From an uncultured Clostridia bacterium (GTDB lineage: Bacteria; Bacillota; Clostridia; Christensenellales; UBA1242), in contig CAKVMJ010000003.1 in assembly GCA_934772445.1 (NCBI GenBank), positions 1 to 64,000 of the forward strand: DNA of 64,000 nucleotides. The letters are read 5' to 3'. Each line of letters opens with the position of its first letter. The first letter of the stretch is position 1. The translations under genes and the position numbers were made by a program. This document shows, piece by piece, positions 34,139 through 42,719 of the stretch. A model generated the notes under the pieces. That model did no database searches, was not told the origin of the DNA, and was given only the letters and a program-made list of their open reading frames with translations.

Positions 34139-34167
34139 AAAAAGTGTGATATAATCACACCTTTTTT
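34139..34167. terminator. terminator after aspS
   Basis: GTGTGAT (34144-34150) with ATCACAC (34154-34160), three-base loop, flanked by A and T runs. Confidence 0.75.
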
Positions 34168-35908
34168 ACTTTTTATCTATCAATTCAAGGCCAACATCTT
34201 TTAATTGTTTTTCGCTAACCTTACTTGGAGCACCCATCATTAAATCTCTTGCGTTTTTATTCAATGGGAATGCTATAACTTCTCTTATAAATTCATTATC
34301 TGTTAAAATCATAAGAAGTCTTTCAAGACCGAATGCACCGCCAGCGTGAGGTGGAGCACCATATTGGAATGCATTATATAATGCACCAAATTTATCTTTA
34401 ACTGTTTGCTCATCATATCCAGCCATTTCAAAAGCTTTAACCATTAAATCTGTTTGGTGGTTTCTAACCGCACCAGACAATGTTTCATAACCATTTATAA
34501 CCATATCATATTGGTAAGCTAAAATCTCGAAAGGATTTTTAGAATTTAATGCTTCCATTCCGCCTTGTGGCATAGAGAACGGATTATGAGCAAAGTCTAT
34601 ATCTCCTGTTTCTTCATTCTTTTCAAAGAATGGGAAATCACAAATCCAACAACAAGCAATTTTATTTTTATCTATCAAATTTAATTGTTTACCAAGTTCG
34701 TTTCTAAGAACATTTGTAAGTTTTATAACTTGGTCTTTTTCATCAGCAATCATCAAAACAGATTCGCCATCTTTTAAATCAAATTCTTTAATTAAATCTG
34801 CTTTATTCTGTTCTGTTAAGAATTTTGAAATTCCGCCAGCAAATTCTCCATTTTCAAATTTAACCCAAGCAACGCCCTTACCTTCATAAGAAACTATTAG
34901 AGTTGTTAATTCATCATAGAATTTTCTAGTTTTTTCTTTTGCATTAACAGAAATACCTTTAATTGTTTTGCCTTTAAATGCATTAAATTCAGTACCTTCA
35001 AACATATTTGTTAAATCGTGAACAATTAGAGGGTTTCTTAAATCTGGTTTATCTGAACAATATTTATCTATTGCCTCTTTATATGGTATTCTAACAAATG
35101 GTTTACCGCACATTTCCTTATCTGAGAATGTTTTGAAAAATTCTGTTATAAATTCCTCGCCAGCTCTCATAACATCATCTTGTGTGGCAAAACTCATTTC
35201 AAAATCCACTTGGTAGAACTCGCCCGGTGACCTATCCGCTCTCGCAGCCTCGTTTCTAAAACAAGGTGCGATTTGGAAATATTTATCAAAACCTGAAATC
35301 ATCAAAAGTTGCTTAAATTGTTGGGGTGCTTGAGGAAGCGCATAAAACTCTCCCGGAGCATTAACCGTTGGAACAATATAATCTCTAGCACCTTCTGGGC
35401 TTGATGATGTTAGGATTGGAGTTTGAACTTCTAAGAATCCCATTTGGGTTAGTTTGTTTCTAATCCAACTTAAAACTTTAGCTCTAAGCACAATAATTTT
35501 ATGAGTAAGAGGATTTCTTAAATCCAAATACCTATAAGTTAATCTTAATTCTTCTTTTGTGTTTTGAGAATCGTTTATTTCGAAAGGAAGAACTGGAAGG
35601 CTCTTACCAAGCAAAGTTACATTTTTTGCAACAACTTCAATATCGCCTGTTTCCATCTTAGGATTTTTACTGCTTCTTTCTTCCACTGTTCCAGTAATAC
35701 TAACAGTACTTTCTTTACAAATATCTTTCAACATTTCTTCATTATCAAAAACTACTTGTGTTAAGCCAAAATGGTCACGCAAAGTTAGAAATGTGATACC
35801 GCCAAGTTTTCTTATTGAGTTTACCCAACCAGCAAGCCTAACTTCCTTCTTACAATCTTCTATTCTTAACTCACCACAATTATGAGTTCTATAAACATTT
35901 TCTTGCAT
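34166..35908 (-). CDS. aspS: aspartyl-tRNA synthetase
   Basis: Class II synthetase charging tRNA-Asp. Parts: anticodon-binding OB fold (about 1-105, LAGWVNSIRKLGGITFLTLRD), catalytic core with SSPEGARDYIVPT, the QSPQ-like ALPQAPQQFKQLLM (about 187-200), motif 2 CFRNEAARADRSPGEFYQVDFEMSF (about 212-236), a GAD insertion domain (about 290-400) and motif 3 GGAFGLERLLMIL. In place of the usual HHPF the sequence has FAHNPFSMPQGG, a version found in some alphaproteobacteria and clostridia. About 580 residues. The longest frame begins at 35920 (MEKV), but GGAG within it is spaced for ATG 35908. It is driven by a strong promoter. Confidence 0.95.
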   Translation of the reverse strand: MQENVYRTHNCGELRIEDCKKEVRLAGWVNSIRKLGGITFLTLRDHFGLTQVVFDNEEMLKDICKESTVSITGTVEERSSKNPKMETGDIEVVAKNVTLLGKSLPVLPFEINDSQNTKEELRLTYRYLDLRNPLTHKIIVLRAKVLSWIRNKLTQMGFLEVQTPILTSSSPEGARDYIVPTVNAPGEFYALPQAPQQFKQLLMISGFDKYFQIAPCFRNEAARADRSPGEFYQVDFEMSFATQDDVMRAGEEFITEFFKTFSDKEMCGKPFVRIPYKEAIDKYCSDKPDLRNPLIVHDLTNMFEGTEFNAFKGKTIKGISVNAKEKTRKFYDELTTLIVSYEGKGVAWVKFENGEFAGGISKFLTEQNKADLIKEFDLKDGESVLMIADEKDQVIKLTNVLRNELGKQLNLIDKNKIACCWICDFPFFEKNEETGDIDFAHNPFSMPQGGMEALNSKNPFEILAYQYDMVINGYETLSGAVRNHQTDLMVKAFEMAGYDEQTVKDKFGALYNAFQYGAPPHAGGAFGLERLLMILTDNEFIREVIAFPLNKNARDLMMGAPSKVSEKQLKDVGLELIDKK

Positions 35909-35937
35909 AACTTTCTCCATATATGTATGATTTAGTG

Positions 35938-35967
35938 ATTATACAACTAATTAAGTTTGTTTGTCAA
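35938..35967 (-). promoter_or_regulatory. promoter of aspS
   Basis: TTGACA (35967-35962), 18 bases, TATAAT (35943-35938) on the minus strand: both boxes perfect. Confidence 0.85.
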
Positions 35968-36007
35968 GAAAAAGATAATTAAAAGAGGCTTATAAAGGAT
36001 TAAAAAC

Positions 36008-36036
36008 AAAAAAGTTGGAATAAATCCAACTTTTTT
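36008..36036 (-). terminator. terminator after rplJ-rplL
   Basis: AAAAAAGTTGGA (36008-36019) with TCCAACTTTTTT (36025-36036), loop ATAAA. It ends the rplJL transcript, so rpoB does not follow rplL here as it does in most bacteria. Confidence 0.88.
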
Positions 36037-36076
36037 TCAACTAAATAATATAAAGATTTTTAATTATTAAATGAAA

Positions 36077-36451
36077 CTATTTAAGTTCAACAGTTGCGCC
36101 AGCTTCTTTTAATTTAGCTTCGATAGCTTTAGCTTCTTCAGCTGGAACATTTTCTTTAATAACTTTTGGAGCACCATCAACTAATGCTTTTGCTTCACCA
36201 AGACCTAAGCCAGTGATTTCTTTAACAACTTTGATAACTGCAATTTTATTTGCGCCAGCTTCTTTCAATTCAATATTGAATTCGCTCTTTTCTTCTGCAG
36301 CTGCAGCAGCACCTGCACCAGCGTTACCAGCAACTGCAACTTGAGCAGCAGCACTAACACCAAATTTTTCTTCTAACATTTTTACTAAATCATTTAATTC
36401 TAAAACTGATAATTTTTCGATTTCTTCTACAAATTTATTTAAATCTGCCAT
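36077..36451 (-). CDS. rplL: ribosomal protein bL12 (L7/L12)
   Basis: The stalk protein that recruits translation factors to the large subunit. [33 protein letters not shown] is the dimerising N-domain, an Ala/Gly hinge follows (about 38-55), and the C-domain has [28 protein letters not shown]. About 124 residues. The longer frame (from 36481) is rejected: AGGGAG lies correctly before ATG 36451. A hairpin without T-run (36588-36605) stands between rplJ and rplL and may slow or process the mRNA. Confidence 0.97.
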   Translation of the reverse strand: MADLNKFVEEIEKLSVLELNDLVKMLEEKFGVSAAAQVAVAGNAGAGAAAAAEEKSEFNIELKEAGANKIAVIKVVKEITGLGLGEAKALVDGAPKVIKENVPAEEAKAIEAKLKEAGATVELK

Positions 36452-36621
36452 TTTAATTTCTCCCTTATTTTTAATTTGCAAGCCATATATTATTTTGCTT
36501 GCTTAATATTTTTTAGCGTAAACCACTATTCGTTTTATTTGATTTACACGATATTAATTATGTTCAAATCATATTGCCCATAATTTCGCAAGTTTAAAAA
36601 CTTGCCAATAATTTTAATCAA

Positions 36622-37113
36622 TTAGTTTGCTTTTGTTTTTGCAATTTCGTTTAATGCTCTAGCAAATGCAGAAACAGGCGCTTGAAGCATACCCATAAGC
36701 ATAGCAACAAGTACAGGTTTTGAAGGAACTTTTGCAAGTGCTTCCATTTGCGCCGAATTCATAATTTCGCCATTTACAACACCAAACTTAACAGACATTT
36801 TATTGAACTTATCTTTTGCTTCGCAGAAAATTCTAGCTGGAGCTGTTTCATCTGATGAGAAAGCAACAGCTGTTGTACCTTCAAAGCATTTTGGATCGTA
36901 ACCAGTGATTCCAAGTTCATCTAAAACTCTAGTAAGCAATCTATTTTTGAATACTTTATAAGTAACATTTTCATTTCTGAAATTTTTTCTTAAAGCAGTA
37001 TCCTCAGCAACTGTGATGCCACGATAATCAACAAAAAGCATACTTTTTGCATCTTTTAATTGCTCTTTTAATTCGCTAACTAATTGTTTTTTAGCCTCTA
37101 AATTCTCGCTCAT
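36622..37113 (-). CDS. rplJ: ribosomal protein uL10
   Basis: Base of the ribosomal stalk, 163 residues. KDAKSMLFVDYRGITVAEDTALRKNFRNENVTYKVFKNRLL (about 20-60) is the rRNA-binding domain, and the C-terminal helix VSAFARALNEIAKTK binds L12 dimers. Ribosome binding site AAGGAG. In other bacteria L10 (with L12) represses its own mRNA, and the L10 leader upstream fits. Followed by rplL 170 bases later. Confidence 0.97.
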   Translation of the reverse strand: MSENLEAKKQLVSELKEQLKDAKSMLFVDYRGITVAEDTALRKNFRNENVTYKVFKNRLLTRVLDELGITGYDPKCFEGTTAVAFSSDETAPARIFCEAKDKFNKMSVKFGVVNGEIMNSAQMEALAKVPSKPVLVAMLMGMLQAPVSAFARALNEIAKTKAN

Positions 37114-37140
37114 TATATCTCCTTTATTTAGTTATTATTA

Positions 37141-37275
37141 AAATAAAAATTCCTTAACGCCGAAATAAGCATTAAGGGATATAATCTCTATAACAACTTA
37201 CCTCGGCAAGATGGGATAACACCCTAATTAAACTGGCTTAAACCAGCTCTTGCGGTCTTAGGCAAAAGGAATATT
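37141..37275 (-). promoter_or_regulatory. L10 leader RNA (autoregulatory leader of rplJL)
   Basis: In the 5' untranslated region of rplJ the minus strand reads GCCTAAGACCGCAAGAG, then a 10-base hairpin arm, then CTTGCCGAGGTAAG, the hallmark of the ribosomal L10 leader. Its 3' part, CCTTAATGC...GCGTTAAGG then a T-run (37148-37178), is a terminator-like hairpin ending shortly before rplJ, allowing attenuation by L10(L12)4. Rfam family L10_leader is the expected match. Confidence 0.8.
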
Positions 37276-37392
37276 TAATTCAACGCGTATATTATATTAT
37301 GTTTTTTAAATTTTGTCAAGACTTACATCTAAAATTATTTAACATTTTAAGAAGTTTTGTAATTAAAATTAATATTTAATATTTTCAATATT

Positions 37393-37823
37393 TTATTTCA
37401 CAACCTTTTTCATAATAGAAATTAATTCTGAAATGGCAGGCGAAAATCTGCTTTTTCTATATGCGTAACCTATATTTGTGGCTGGCAATTTAAAATCTAG
37501 CTCCACTTCATATAGTTCATTTGAGCTATTTTTTATAGAATCTTTCAATGCCCAACCAATCCCCACGCCCTCTTTTACAAGAGAAATCATAGCCTCTGTG
37601 GAATAAACATAAATATTAGATTTTACATTCAAATTTCTTTCTTTAAAAACTTTTATCAAGGATTCACTCGTTGAAAATCCATTTAAAGGTAATATAAGAG
37701 GAATGTCACCACCATTAAGTACCTTTTGTTTTGACTCAACAGATAAATCATAAATTTTTTTGTTTGCAAAAAAACAACTTTCTAATGATGCTAATTTTTC
37801 TTGAAAACAAGATTATGTTTCAT
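37393..37823 (-). pseudogene. decayed LysR-family regulator gene
   Basis: A LysR remnant. From ATG 37823 (ribosome binding site GAGGTG) only ten codons are read (MKHNLVFKKN) before a stop. In the next frame the second half of a LysR effector domain runs to 37393: LESCFFANKKIYDLS, DIPLILPLNGFSTSESLIKVFKERNLNVKSNIYVYSTEAMISLVKEGVGIGWALKDSI and YAYRKSRFSPAISELISIM. The winged-helix DNA-binding part and the first half of the sensor are missing. So a deletion with frame change removed about 170 residues. Promoter TTGACA-17-TTTAAT (37874-37846) and ribosome site remain. It lies between rplA and the L10 leader, a place where insertions are rare. Confidence 0.75.
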
Positions 37824-37961
37824 ACTTTTACACCTCTTTAGTAGTATTAAAGAATTATTTTATATTTATGTCAATCCTTTTATCTAAATATAAATAAATT
37901 TTATATATAAATAAAAGCAAAAAAACATTAAAGAATATTAATTCTTTCAAATAAACAACAA

Positions 37962-37987
37962 AAAAACACCATAAAAATGGTGTTTTT
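37962..37987 (-). terminator. terminator after rplA
   Basis: AAAAACACCA (37962-37971) with TGGTGTTTTT (37978-37987), loop TAAAAA. It separates rplKA from the lysR remnant and rplJL. Confidence 0.8.
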
Positions 37988-37989
37988 AA

Positions 37990-38673
37990 CTAACCTCTGT
38001 AATCTAATTTGATACCAGGGCCCATTGTTGATGACAATGTTACACTCTTGATATAAGTTCCTTTTGCAGCAGCTGGTTTAGCTCTTACAATTGCTTCCAT
38101 TAATGTATTTAAGTTTTCAGCAATTTTTTCTGCTCCAAATGAAACTTTACCAATTCTTACATGAATGATATTATTTTTATCTAGTCTGTATTCAACTTTA
38201 CCAGCTTTAATATCATTTAAAGCTTTTTTAACATCAGTTGTAACAGTACCGCTCTTTGGGCTTGGCATTAAACCTTTTGGTCCTAAAATTTTAGCAACTC
38301 TACCAAGTTGAGCCATCATATCTGGAGTTGTAACGCAAGCATCGAAATCTGTCCAACCGCCTTGGATTTTAGCAATCATATCTTCTGCGCCAACGAAATC
38401 TGCACCATTTGCTGTTGCAATATCTGCGTTTTCGCCTTTAGCAATTACTAAAACTCTAACAGTTTTACCAGTTCCGTTTGGAAGAACTACAACACCTCTA
38501 ACTTGTTGGTCAGCATTTCTACCATCAACGCCAAGTCTTATGTGAAGTTCCATTGTTTCATCAAACTTTGCATTTGCTGTTTTAAGGGCAAGTTGAATAC
38601 CCTCGTTTGTTTCGTAAAGTTTTGTTCTATCAACAAGTTCAGCACTTGCTGTATATCTTTTACCTTTCTTCAT
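37990..38673 (-). CDS. rplA: ribosomal protein uL1
   Basis: L1 forms the mobile L1 stalk and represses its own mRNA in many bacteria. 227 residues with [20 protein letters not shown] at the start, the [26 protein letters not shown] stretch (about 44-72), [18 protein letters not shown] (about 128-146) and C-terminal [13 protein letters not shown]. Forty-nine bases after rplK; terminator follows. Confidence 0.97.
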   Translation of the reverse strand: MKKGKRYTASAELVDRTKLYETNEGIQLALKTANAKFDETMELHIRLGVDGRNADQQVRGVVVLPNGTGKTVRVLVIAKGENADIATANGADFVGAEDMIAKIQGGWTDFDACVTTPDMMAQLGRVAKILGPKGLMPSPKSGTVTTDVKKALNDIKAGKVEYRLDKNNIIHVRIGKVSFGAEKIAENLNTLMEAIVRAKPAAAKGTYIKSVTLSSTMGPGIKLDYRG

Positions 38674-38722
38674 AATTTTCTTTTCCTTTTGTGGTATTCT
38701 CGAATAAAATTAAATAGATTTT

Positions 38723-39160
38723 TTATTCTCCCACTTCTTCTACGGTAACACCCATACTTCTGCAAGTACCTTCAATCATACTCATTGCACTTTCTAAGCT
38801 TGCAGCATTTAAGTCAGGCATTTTCAATTCAGCGATTTCTTTAACTTGTGCTTTTGTAATTTTAGCAACTTTATTTTTAATTGAATTTGCAGAACCGCTT
38901 TCGATTTTGCAAGCTTTCTTAATTAAAACAGCTGCTGGTGGAGTTTTTAGCACAAATGTGAAAGATCTATCCTGATATATTGTAATAACAACTGGAATAA
39001 TCATTCCTTCTTGTCCAGAAGTTTTTTCATTAAATTCCTTTGTGAAAGCTGGAATATTAATTCCGTGAGGACCTAATGAAGAACCTACTGGAGGACCTGC
39101 TGTTGCCTTACCTGCTGGTAGTTGTAATTTAACAACTGCGTTTATCTTTTTCTCTGCCAT
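38723..39160 (-). CDS. rplK: ribosomal protein uL11
   Basis: Factor-binding-site protein with r[47 protein letters not shown] is canonical, also [15 protein letters not shown] and the final [12 protein letters not shown]. 145 residues. The longer frame from 39190 is not used, as AGGAGG six bases upstream fixes ATG 39160. Confidence 0.97.
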   Translation of the reverse strand: MAEKKINAVVKLQLPAGKATAGPPVGSSLGPHGINIPAFTKEFNEKTSGQEGMIIPVVITIYQDRSFTFVLKTPPAAVLIKKACKIESGSANSIKNKVAKITKAQVKEIAELKMPDLNAASLESAMSMIEGTCRSMGVTVEEVGE

Positions 39161-39186
39161 ATTTTTCCTCCTGCCTTTAAACCAAG

Positions 39187-39240
39187 GCATTTTGTGGTGT
39201 AAACAAAATGCATATAAGATTTACATTTCTCCCACGATTA
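39187..39240 (-). promoter_or_regulatory. L1-type autoregulatory leader of rplK-rplA
   Basis: On the minus strand GTGGGAG (39235-39229) is followed by a hairpin GCATTTTG/CAAAATGC (39211-39187) whose loop region carries TACACCA. A GTGGGAG...ACCACA arrangement before rplK is common in Firmicutes and fits a mimic of the 23S rRNA L1 site. Other small hairpins (39240-39340) have no T-run. Confidence 0.5.
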
Positions 39241-39361
39241 GCAAAATGCTATATATTGAACTAGTTTTAAACTAGGCTCAATCAAAAATCAAATTTGCCT
39301 GCAATTTTCATTGCAAACTATAGTATATTAGCAAATTTCTAAACAAATTACAATAGAATTT

Positions 39362-40072
39362 TTAATTTATTTTCTTAATTTGCTCTAAAGTTAGATCAAC
39401 TGGTGTTTCTCTACCAAACATTTCAACCATAACTCTGCATTTATTGGCTTCGGTATCAATTCCAACAATTTCTCCCTCAAAACCAAATAATGCACCTTCC
39501 AACACTTCAACTTTATCGCCAACCGATAAATCTGTATTGATAACTGCAACTTTTTCAAGTCTTAGCTTTTTAATTTCATCAGGACCTAAAGGTAGTGGCC
39601 TACCCTTTGGACCAACGAAACCTGTAATTCCTCTAGTTCTTGTAACTGCGTGCCAAATATCATCACCATAAATCATTTTAACGATAATATAACCCGGCAT
39701 TAATTTTCTTTGAACGATTTTTCTTTTTCCGTTCTTTTCCTCAACGCAATCTTCCATAGGAATAAGAATATCAAAAATTCTTTCGTGCAAGTTGTATTTA
39801 TCAGTAACGATTTGTAAATTCTCTTTTGCAACATTTTCATAGCCTGAGAATGTATGCAAAACATACCATTTTGCTTCTTCTCTTAAAGCTTTTAAATGTT
39901 CATCTTCTTCGGTATTTTCTGAAACTTCATTTGCTTCTGCAGTTTCATTTGTTTGAACTGGTTCACTTACTTCGTTTTGACCATCATTATTTTCAACAAC
40001 TGTTTCATTGTTTTCAGCCAAAACATCTTCGGAATTTACGATTTCTTCTATATTGTTATTTTCATCAATCAT
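39362..40072 (-). CDS. nusG: transcription antitermination factor NusG
   Basis: NusG binds RNA polymerase and links it to the ribosome. The NGN domain begins at about residue 65 (AKWYVLHTFSGYENVAKENLQ), with MPGYIIVKM and TRTRGITGFVGPKGRPLPL, and the C-terminal KOW is GDKVEVLEGALFGFEGEIVGID. Length 236 is longer than usual (about 180) because of a 60-residue N-terminal acidic, disordered extension rich in Glu, Asn and Val. It overlaps no neighbour and starts 21 bases after secE. Confidence 0.95.
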   Translation of the reverse strand: MIDENNNIEEIVNSEDVLAENNETVVENNDGQNEVSEPVQTNETAEANEVSENTEEDEHLKALREEAKWYVLHTFSGYENVAKENLQIVTDKYNLHERIFDILIPMEDCVEEKNGKRKIVQRKLMPGYIIVKMIYGDDIWHAVTRTRGITGFVGPKGRPLPLGPDEIKKLRLEKVAVINTDLSVGDKVEVLEGALFGFEGEIVGIDTEANKCRVMVEMFGRETPVDLTLEQIKKIN

Positions 40073-40093
40073 ATTTTCTTCTCCGTTTTATTT

Positions 40094-40522
40094 TTAGCCG
40101 ATAATTTGGTCATAAATGCCATATTTTAATGCCATATCCAAACCAAATAAAATAAGAGTACAAATTAAAACTACTAAGATTACAACGCCAGTTGTTTTAA
40201 CAACTTTAGAAAACTTAGGCCAAGAAACTTTCTTAAGTTCGCTATTAACTTCTTTAATTTTAGAACCTAAAGATTTCTTTGGTTGTTTAGCTTTCTTAGC
40301 ATCTTTCTTTTTATCTTTTTCCTTAGAAGCTTTTTTATCTGCATTTTTATCTACATTTTTATCGTTTGTTGTTTCATTAGCAGAAACTTCTTCTGCTGGC
40401 ATATCAGGTATTTCAACCTCAACATCTTCTGCCACTTCAACTTTAGTTTCAACCTCAGTTGCCTTATTAACTTGTTGATTTTTTGGCTTTGTGTTTTTGT
40501 TTTTCTTTTTATTTTTAGCCAT
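40094..40522 (-). CDS. secE: preprotein translocase subunit SecE
   Basis: Small subunit of the SecYEG channel. The conserved domain is at the end: IKEVNSELKKVSWPKFSKVVKTTGVVILVVLICTLILFGLDM (about 90-132), one membrane helix. The first 85 residues are an unusual Lys/Glu/Asn-rich, low-complexity extension, so the length (142) is about twice the usual 60-70. It sits between rpmG and nusG, its standard place. Confidence 0.93.
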   Translation of the reverse strand: MAKNKKKNKNTKPKNQQVNKATEVETKVEVAEDVEVEIPDMPAEEVSANETTNDKNVDKNADKKASKEKDKKKDAKKAKQPKKSLGSKIKEVNSELKKVSWPKFSKVVKTTGVVILVVLICTLILFGLDMALKYGIYDQIIG

Positions 40523-40562
40523 TATAAAAACTCCTTAAAATTTATTAGCAATTTAATTAAAA

Positions 40563-40712
40563 CTATTTAGTTTCTTTATGCATAGTGTGCTTTTTGCAAG
40601 CTGGGCAGAATTTTTTAAATTCAACTCTTTCTGGATTGTTTTTCTTATTTTTTTCACTAGCATAATTTCTATTTTTGCATTCAGTACATTCCAAAATAAT
40701 ATTTTCTCTCAT
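40563..40712 (-). CDS. rpmG: ribosomal protein bL33
   Basis: A 49-residue protein, [49 protein letters not shown]. CxxC pairs (C9/C12 and C36/C39) make this the zinc-binding version of L33. AGGAG seven bases before ATG. The first gene of rpmG-secE-nusG-rplKA. Confidence 0.95.
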   Translation of the reverse strand: MRENIILECTECKNRNYASEKNKKNNPERVEFKKFCPACKKHTMHKETK

Positions 40713-40783
40713 CTTTTTTCTCCTAAAAAACTTTACTATTTAAAACCGCAAATCTTTCTAACAAATTAAAAATTCGTTATTCA

Positions 40784-40806
40784 TAAAAAAAAGAGCCAAA
40801 ACTCTT
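40784..40806 (-). terminator. terminator before rpmG operon
   Basis: AAGAG (40791-40795) with CTCTT (40802-40806), preceded on the plus strand by eight A that give a U-run on the minus transcript. Ends the two membrane genes upstream. Confidence 0.6.
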
Positions 40807-40940
40807 AAAAAATGTTAGTTTTAAATTCTGATTAGATTATACCATAACAATTTTTAATTGTAAACCCTTTTTTATAACTTTTTTATTTAAACCTAAAGTA
40901 TTTTAAATTGAGCTTCAAATTTCATCAAAAAAATTGAGAA

Positions 40941-41441
40941 TTATTTATTTTTTTGGTTAATTTTCTTTCTATGTACCTTTTTTAGCAAACCTTCAGTATC
41001 TAAATATTCTGGTTTTATAAAAACCTTTTCTTTCCAAACAAAAATATCAAATGTTCTTAGTTCTTTTAATTCATTTGCTTGGTTTTTTGTAAAATTTGAT
41101 TGAGTCCAAGCCGATTTTTTCTTATTATCTTTATCTAAATAATTTACTTTTATTTTATATCCCCTATATAATAAGTTTTTTAATTCTTCCATATCTTCAA
41201 ATCTAGCATTTACAAATATATCATTTTTTATAGCTTTCTTTTCATCAACATAATATTTAATCTCTTGAATTAAGCAAAACAATGGCAAAATAGCTAACAA
41301 TGGTATTAAATATAAAATAACATCATATCCATTCTTTACCATACCAATCTTTCCATAGATTTCAAATCCAATTAGCATAGCTTCTATCAATAAAATAAAC
41401 GCAATAAAAATACTATAATAAGCAATTCTTAATTTTCTCAT
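40941..41441 (-). CDS. two-span membrane protein, distant DUF3592-like
   Basis: A 166-residue protein: two hydrophobic helices (about 7-28 and 41-60) and a charged C-terminal domain with GYKIKVNYLDKDNKKKSAWTQSNFTKNQANELKELRTFDIFVWKEKVFIKPEYL. Layout (two helices, then Y-x-V-x-Y-x-D-x-x-x and a closing F-x-x-x-V) matches the genes at 41451 and 10049. Starts nine bases after the neighbour's stop, so the two are co-transcribed. Function unknown. Confidence 0.65.
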   Translation of the reverse strand: MRKLRIAYYSIFIAFILLIEAMLIGFEIYGKIGMVKNGYDVILYLIPLLAILPLFCLIQEIKYYVDEKKAIKNDIFVNARFEDMEELKNLLYRGYKIKVNYLDKDNKKKSAWTQSNFTKNQANELKELRTFDIFVWKEKVFIKPEYLDTEGLLKKVHRKKINQKNK

Positions 41442-41450
41442 AATATCCCC

Positions 41451-41921
41451 CTAAAATTCTATTTTCTCATAAACCAATATAGCCATTTTTTCATCTAACT
41501 TATATAAAACAAAACTTCCCATATTCTCAATACTTCTAGCTTGTTCGCTATCAAATAAAGCCCTTGTTTCCAAGATTATAGTTTCGCCATTATCGTTTTC
41601 AAAACTATATTGTATTTTATATCTTGTATTAACAAAACTTGTATCCAAACTCTTATTAAATCTATATGCAGATTTTTTGTTTAAATAAATACCTTGCACT
41701 TTATCATCTTTTCTTAATGCTTTCCTCTCTAGCGAATAATCGCTAAACGCATTTATGAATAAGATTATTTGAATAATTAAGATAAATGCAATAATAAGCA
41801 TAATTGCTATATAAAGTGGGTTTTTAATTTTAAATATTAGCATTGATGCAATACCTATAATAAATAACAAGCCCATAATAACTAACCATAGCAATTTCTC
41901 AATAAATAAACTTTTTCTCAT
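41451..41921 (-). CDS. two-span membrane protein, DUF3592-like
   Basis: A 156-residue protein with helices at about 10-29 and 37-58, then KVQGIYLNKKSAYRFNKSLDTSFVNTRYKIQYSFENDNGETIILETRALFDSEQ and a final KLDEKMAILVYEKIEF. This is the clearest DUF3592-like member of the window; function unknown. The longest frame starts with TTG 41936, but AGGTGAG lies just before ATG 41921, chosen here. Confidence 0.65.
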   Translation of the reverse strand: MRKSLFIEKLLWLVIMGLLFIIGIASMLIFKIKNPLYIAIMLIIAFILIIQIILFINAFSDYSLERKALRKDDKVQGIYLNKKSAYRFNKSLDTSFVNTRYKIQYSFENDNGETIILETRALFDSEQARSIENMGSFVLYKLDEKMAILVYEKIEF

Positions 41922-42081
41922 CTTCTCACCTTTCAATTATTTTAACATAAAATATTGAATATAAAAAACAAATAAAGCAATAATGTTTTTATTATTTAAC
42001 TTTAGTTAAATCTTATAAAATAGTTTGGTAAAAACAAAAATTAAGTTATAATAAATAAAAGTTTAATAGTAGGAGAAATTT

Positions 42082-42648
42082 ATGATAATTACAATCTCAG
42101 GCAAAGCAGCATCGGGCAAAACTACTCTTGCCTACAAAATAAAAGATAACTTTAAAAATGTGGAAGTAATTAGCCTTGATGAAACAAATAGCTATTTAAT
42201 GTCTAATGATGCAAGTGTTAAAGAATTCGCTTTAAAACTTTTTGGAGAAGAAGTTTTTGAAGGTGAAGATATTATTAAAGCAAGAGTTGCAAGAAAAATT
42301 TATAACGATGAAAGCCTTTATAACGCTTGGTGTTCGTTTATGAAAACAAGATGCGAAAAAGTGGTTTTAGAACAAATAGATAAGAAACCTAATAAAATAT
42401 ATATAATCGAGCATATTCTTGCCAACGAAACTAAATTCTCAAGCCTTGCAGATTATAAAATCTTAGTTATTGCAGATGAGCAAGAGAGAATATTCAGAGT
42501 TATAAATAGAGATGATTTAACAATTGAACAATTGCAATTAAGAGAAAGATTTTTAAAGGTTTATAACCTTAATGAATTTAACCTTATTTATGATGGCAAA
42601 GACCCAAGTGTTGTAATAGATAATTTAATGAATGTTATTCCACAATAA
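42082..42648 (+). CDS. P-loop kinase, dephospho-CoA-kinase-like
   Basis: A 188-residue nucleotide kinase. Walker A is ISGKAASGKTTLAYKI (about 4-19); SLDETNSYL stands where CoaE has its D-x-D. LFGEEVFEGEDIIKARVARKIYNDESLYNAW (about 53-83) and IADEQERIFRVINRDDLTIEQLQLRERF (about 135-163) align in pattern with CoaE, including the arginines of the lid, and LIYDGKDPSVVIDNL with its end. CoaE phosphorylates the 3'-OH of dephospho-CoA. This protein is divergent, so it may act on another small nucleotide. Ribosome binding site TAGGAG. Confidence 0.7.
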   Translation: MIITISGKAASGKTTLAYKIKDNFKNVEVISLDETNSYLMSNDASVKEFALKLFGEEVFEGEDIIKARVARKIYNDESLYNAWCSFMKTRCEKVVLEQIDKKPNKIYIIEHILANETKFSSLADYKILVIADEQERIFRVINRDDLTIEQLQLRERFLKVYNLNEFNLIYDGKDPSVVIDNLMNVIPQ

Positions 42649-42688
42649 TTACCCACATAAAGGCATAAATTGTGGATAAACAAAAAAC

Positions 42689-42714
42689 AAAAGCATAAGA
42701 AAACTTATGCTTTT
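42689..42714. terminator. bidirectional terminator between kinase and giant gene
   Basis: AAAAGCATAAG (42689-42699) with CTTATGCTTTT (42704-42714), four-A loop, 11 bp; T-run follows. Confidence 0.88.
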
Positions 42715-42719
42715 ATTTT

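Noticed and set aside
34166..35908. AspRS variant FAHNPF as proof of a non-discriminating enzyme
   Set aside because: The motif alone does not decide whether tRNA-Asn is also charged; presence of asnA is compatible with either route.
39240..39340. Several small hairpins between nusG and rplK as terminators
   Set aside because: None is followed by a T-run on the transcribed strand, and the genes belong to one conserved operon.
42668..42680. DnaA-box-like TTGTGGATAA near 42.67 kb
   Set aside because: A single match in an AT-rich genome, with no cluster and no dnaA or dnaN near; not evidence for an origin.
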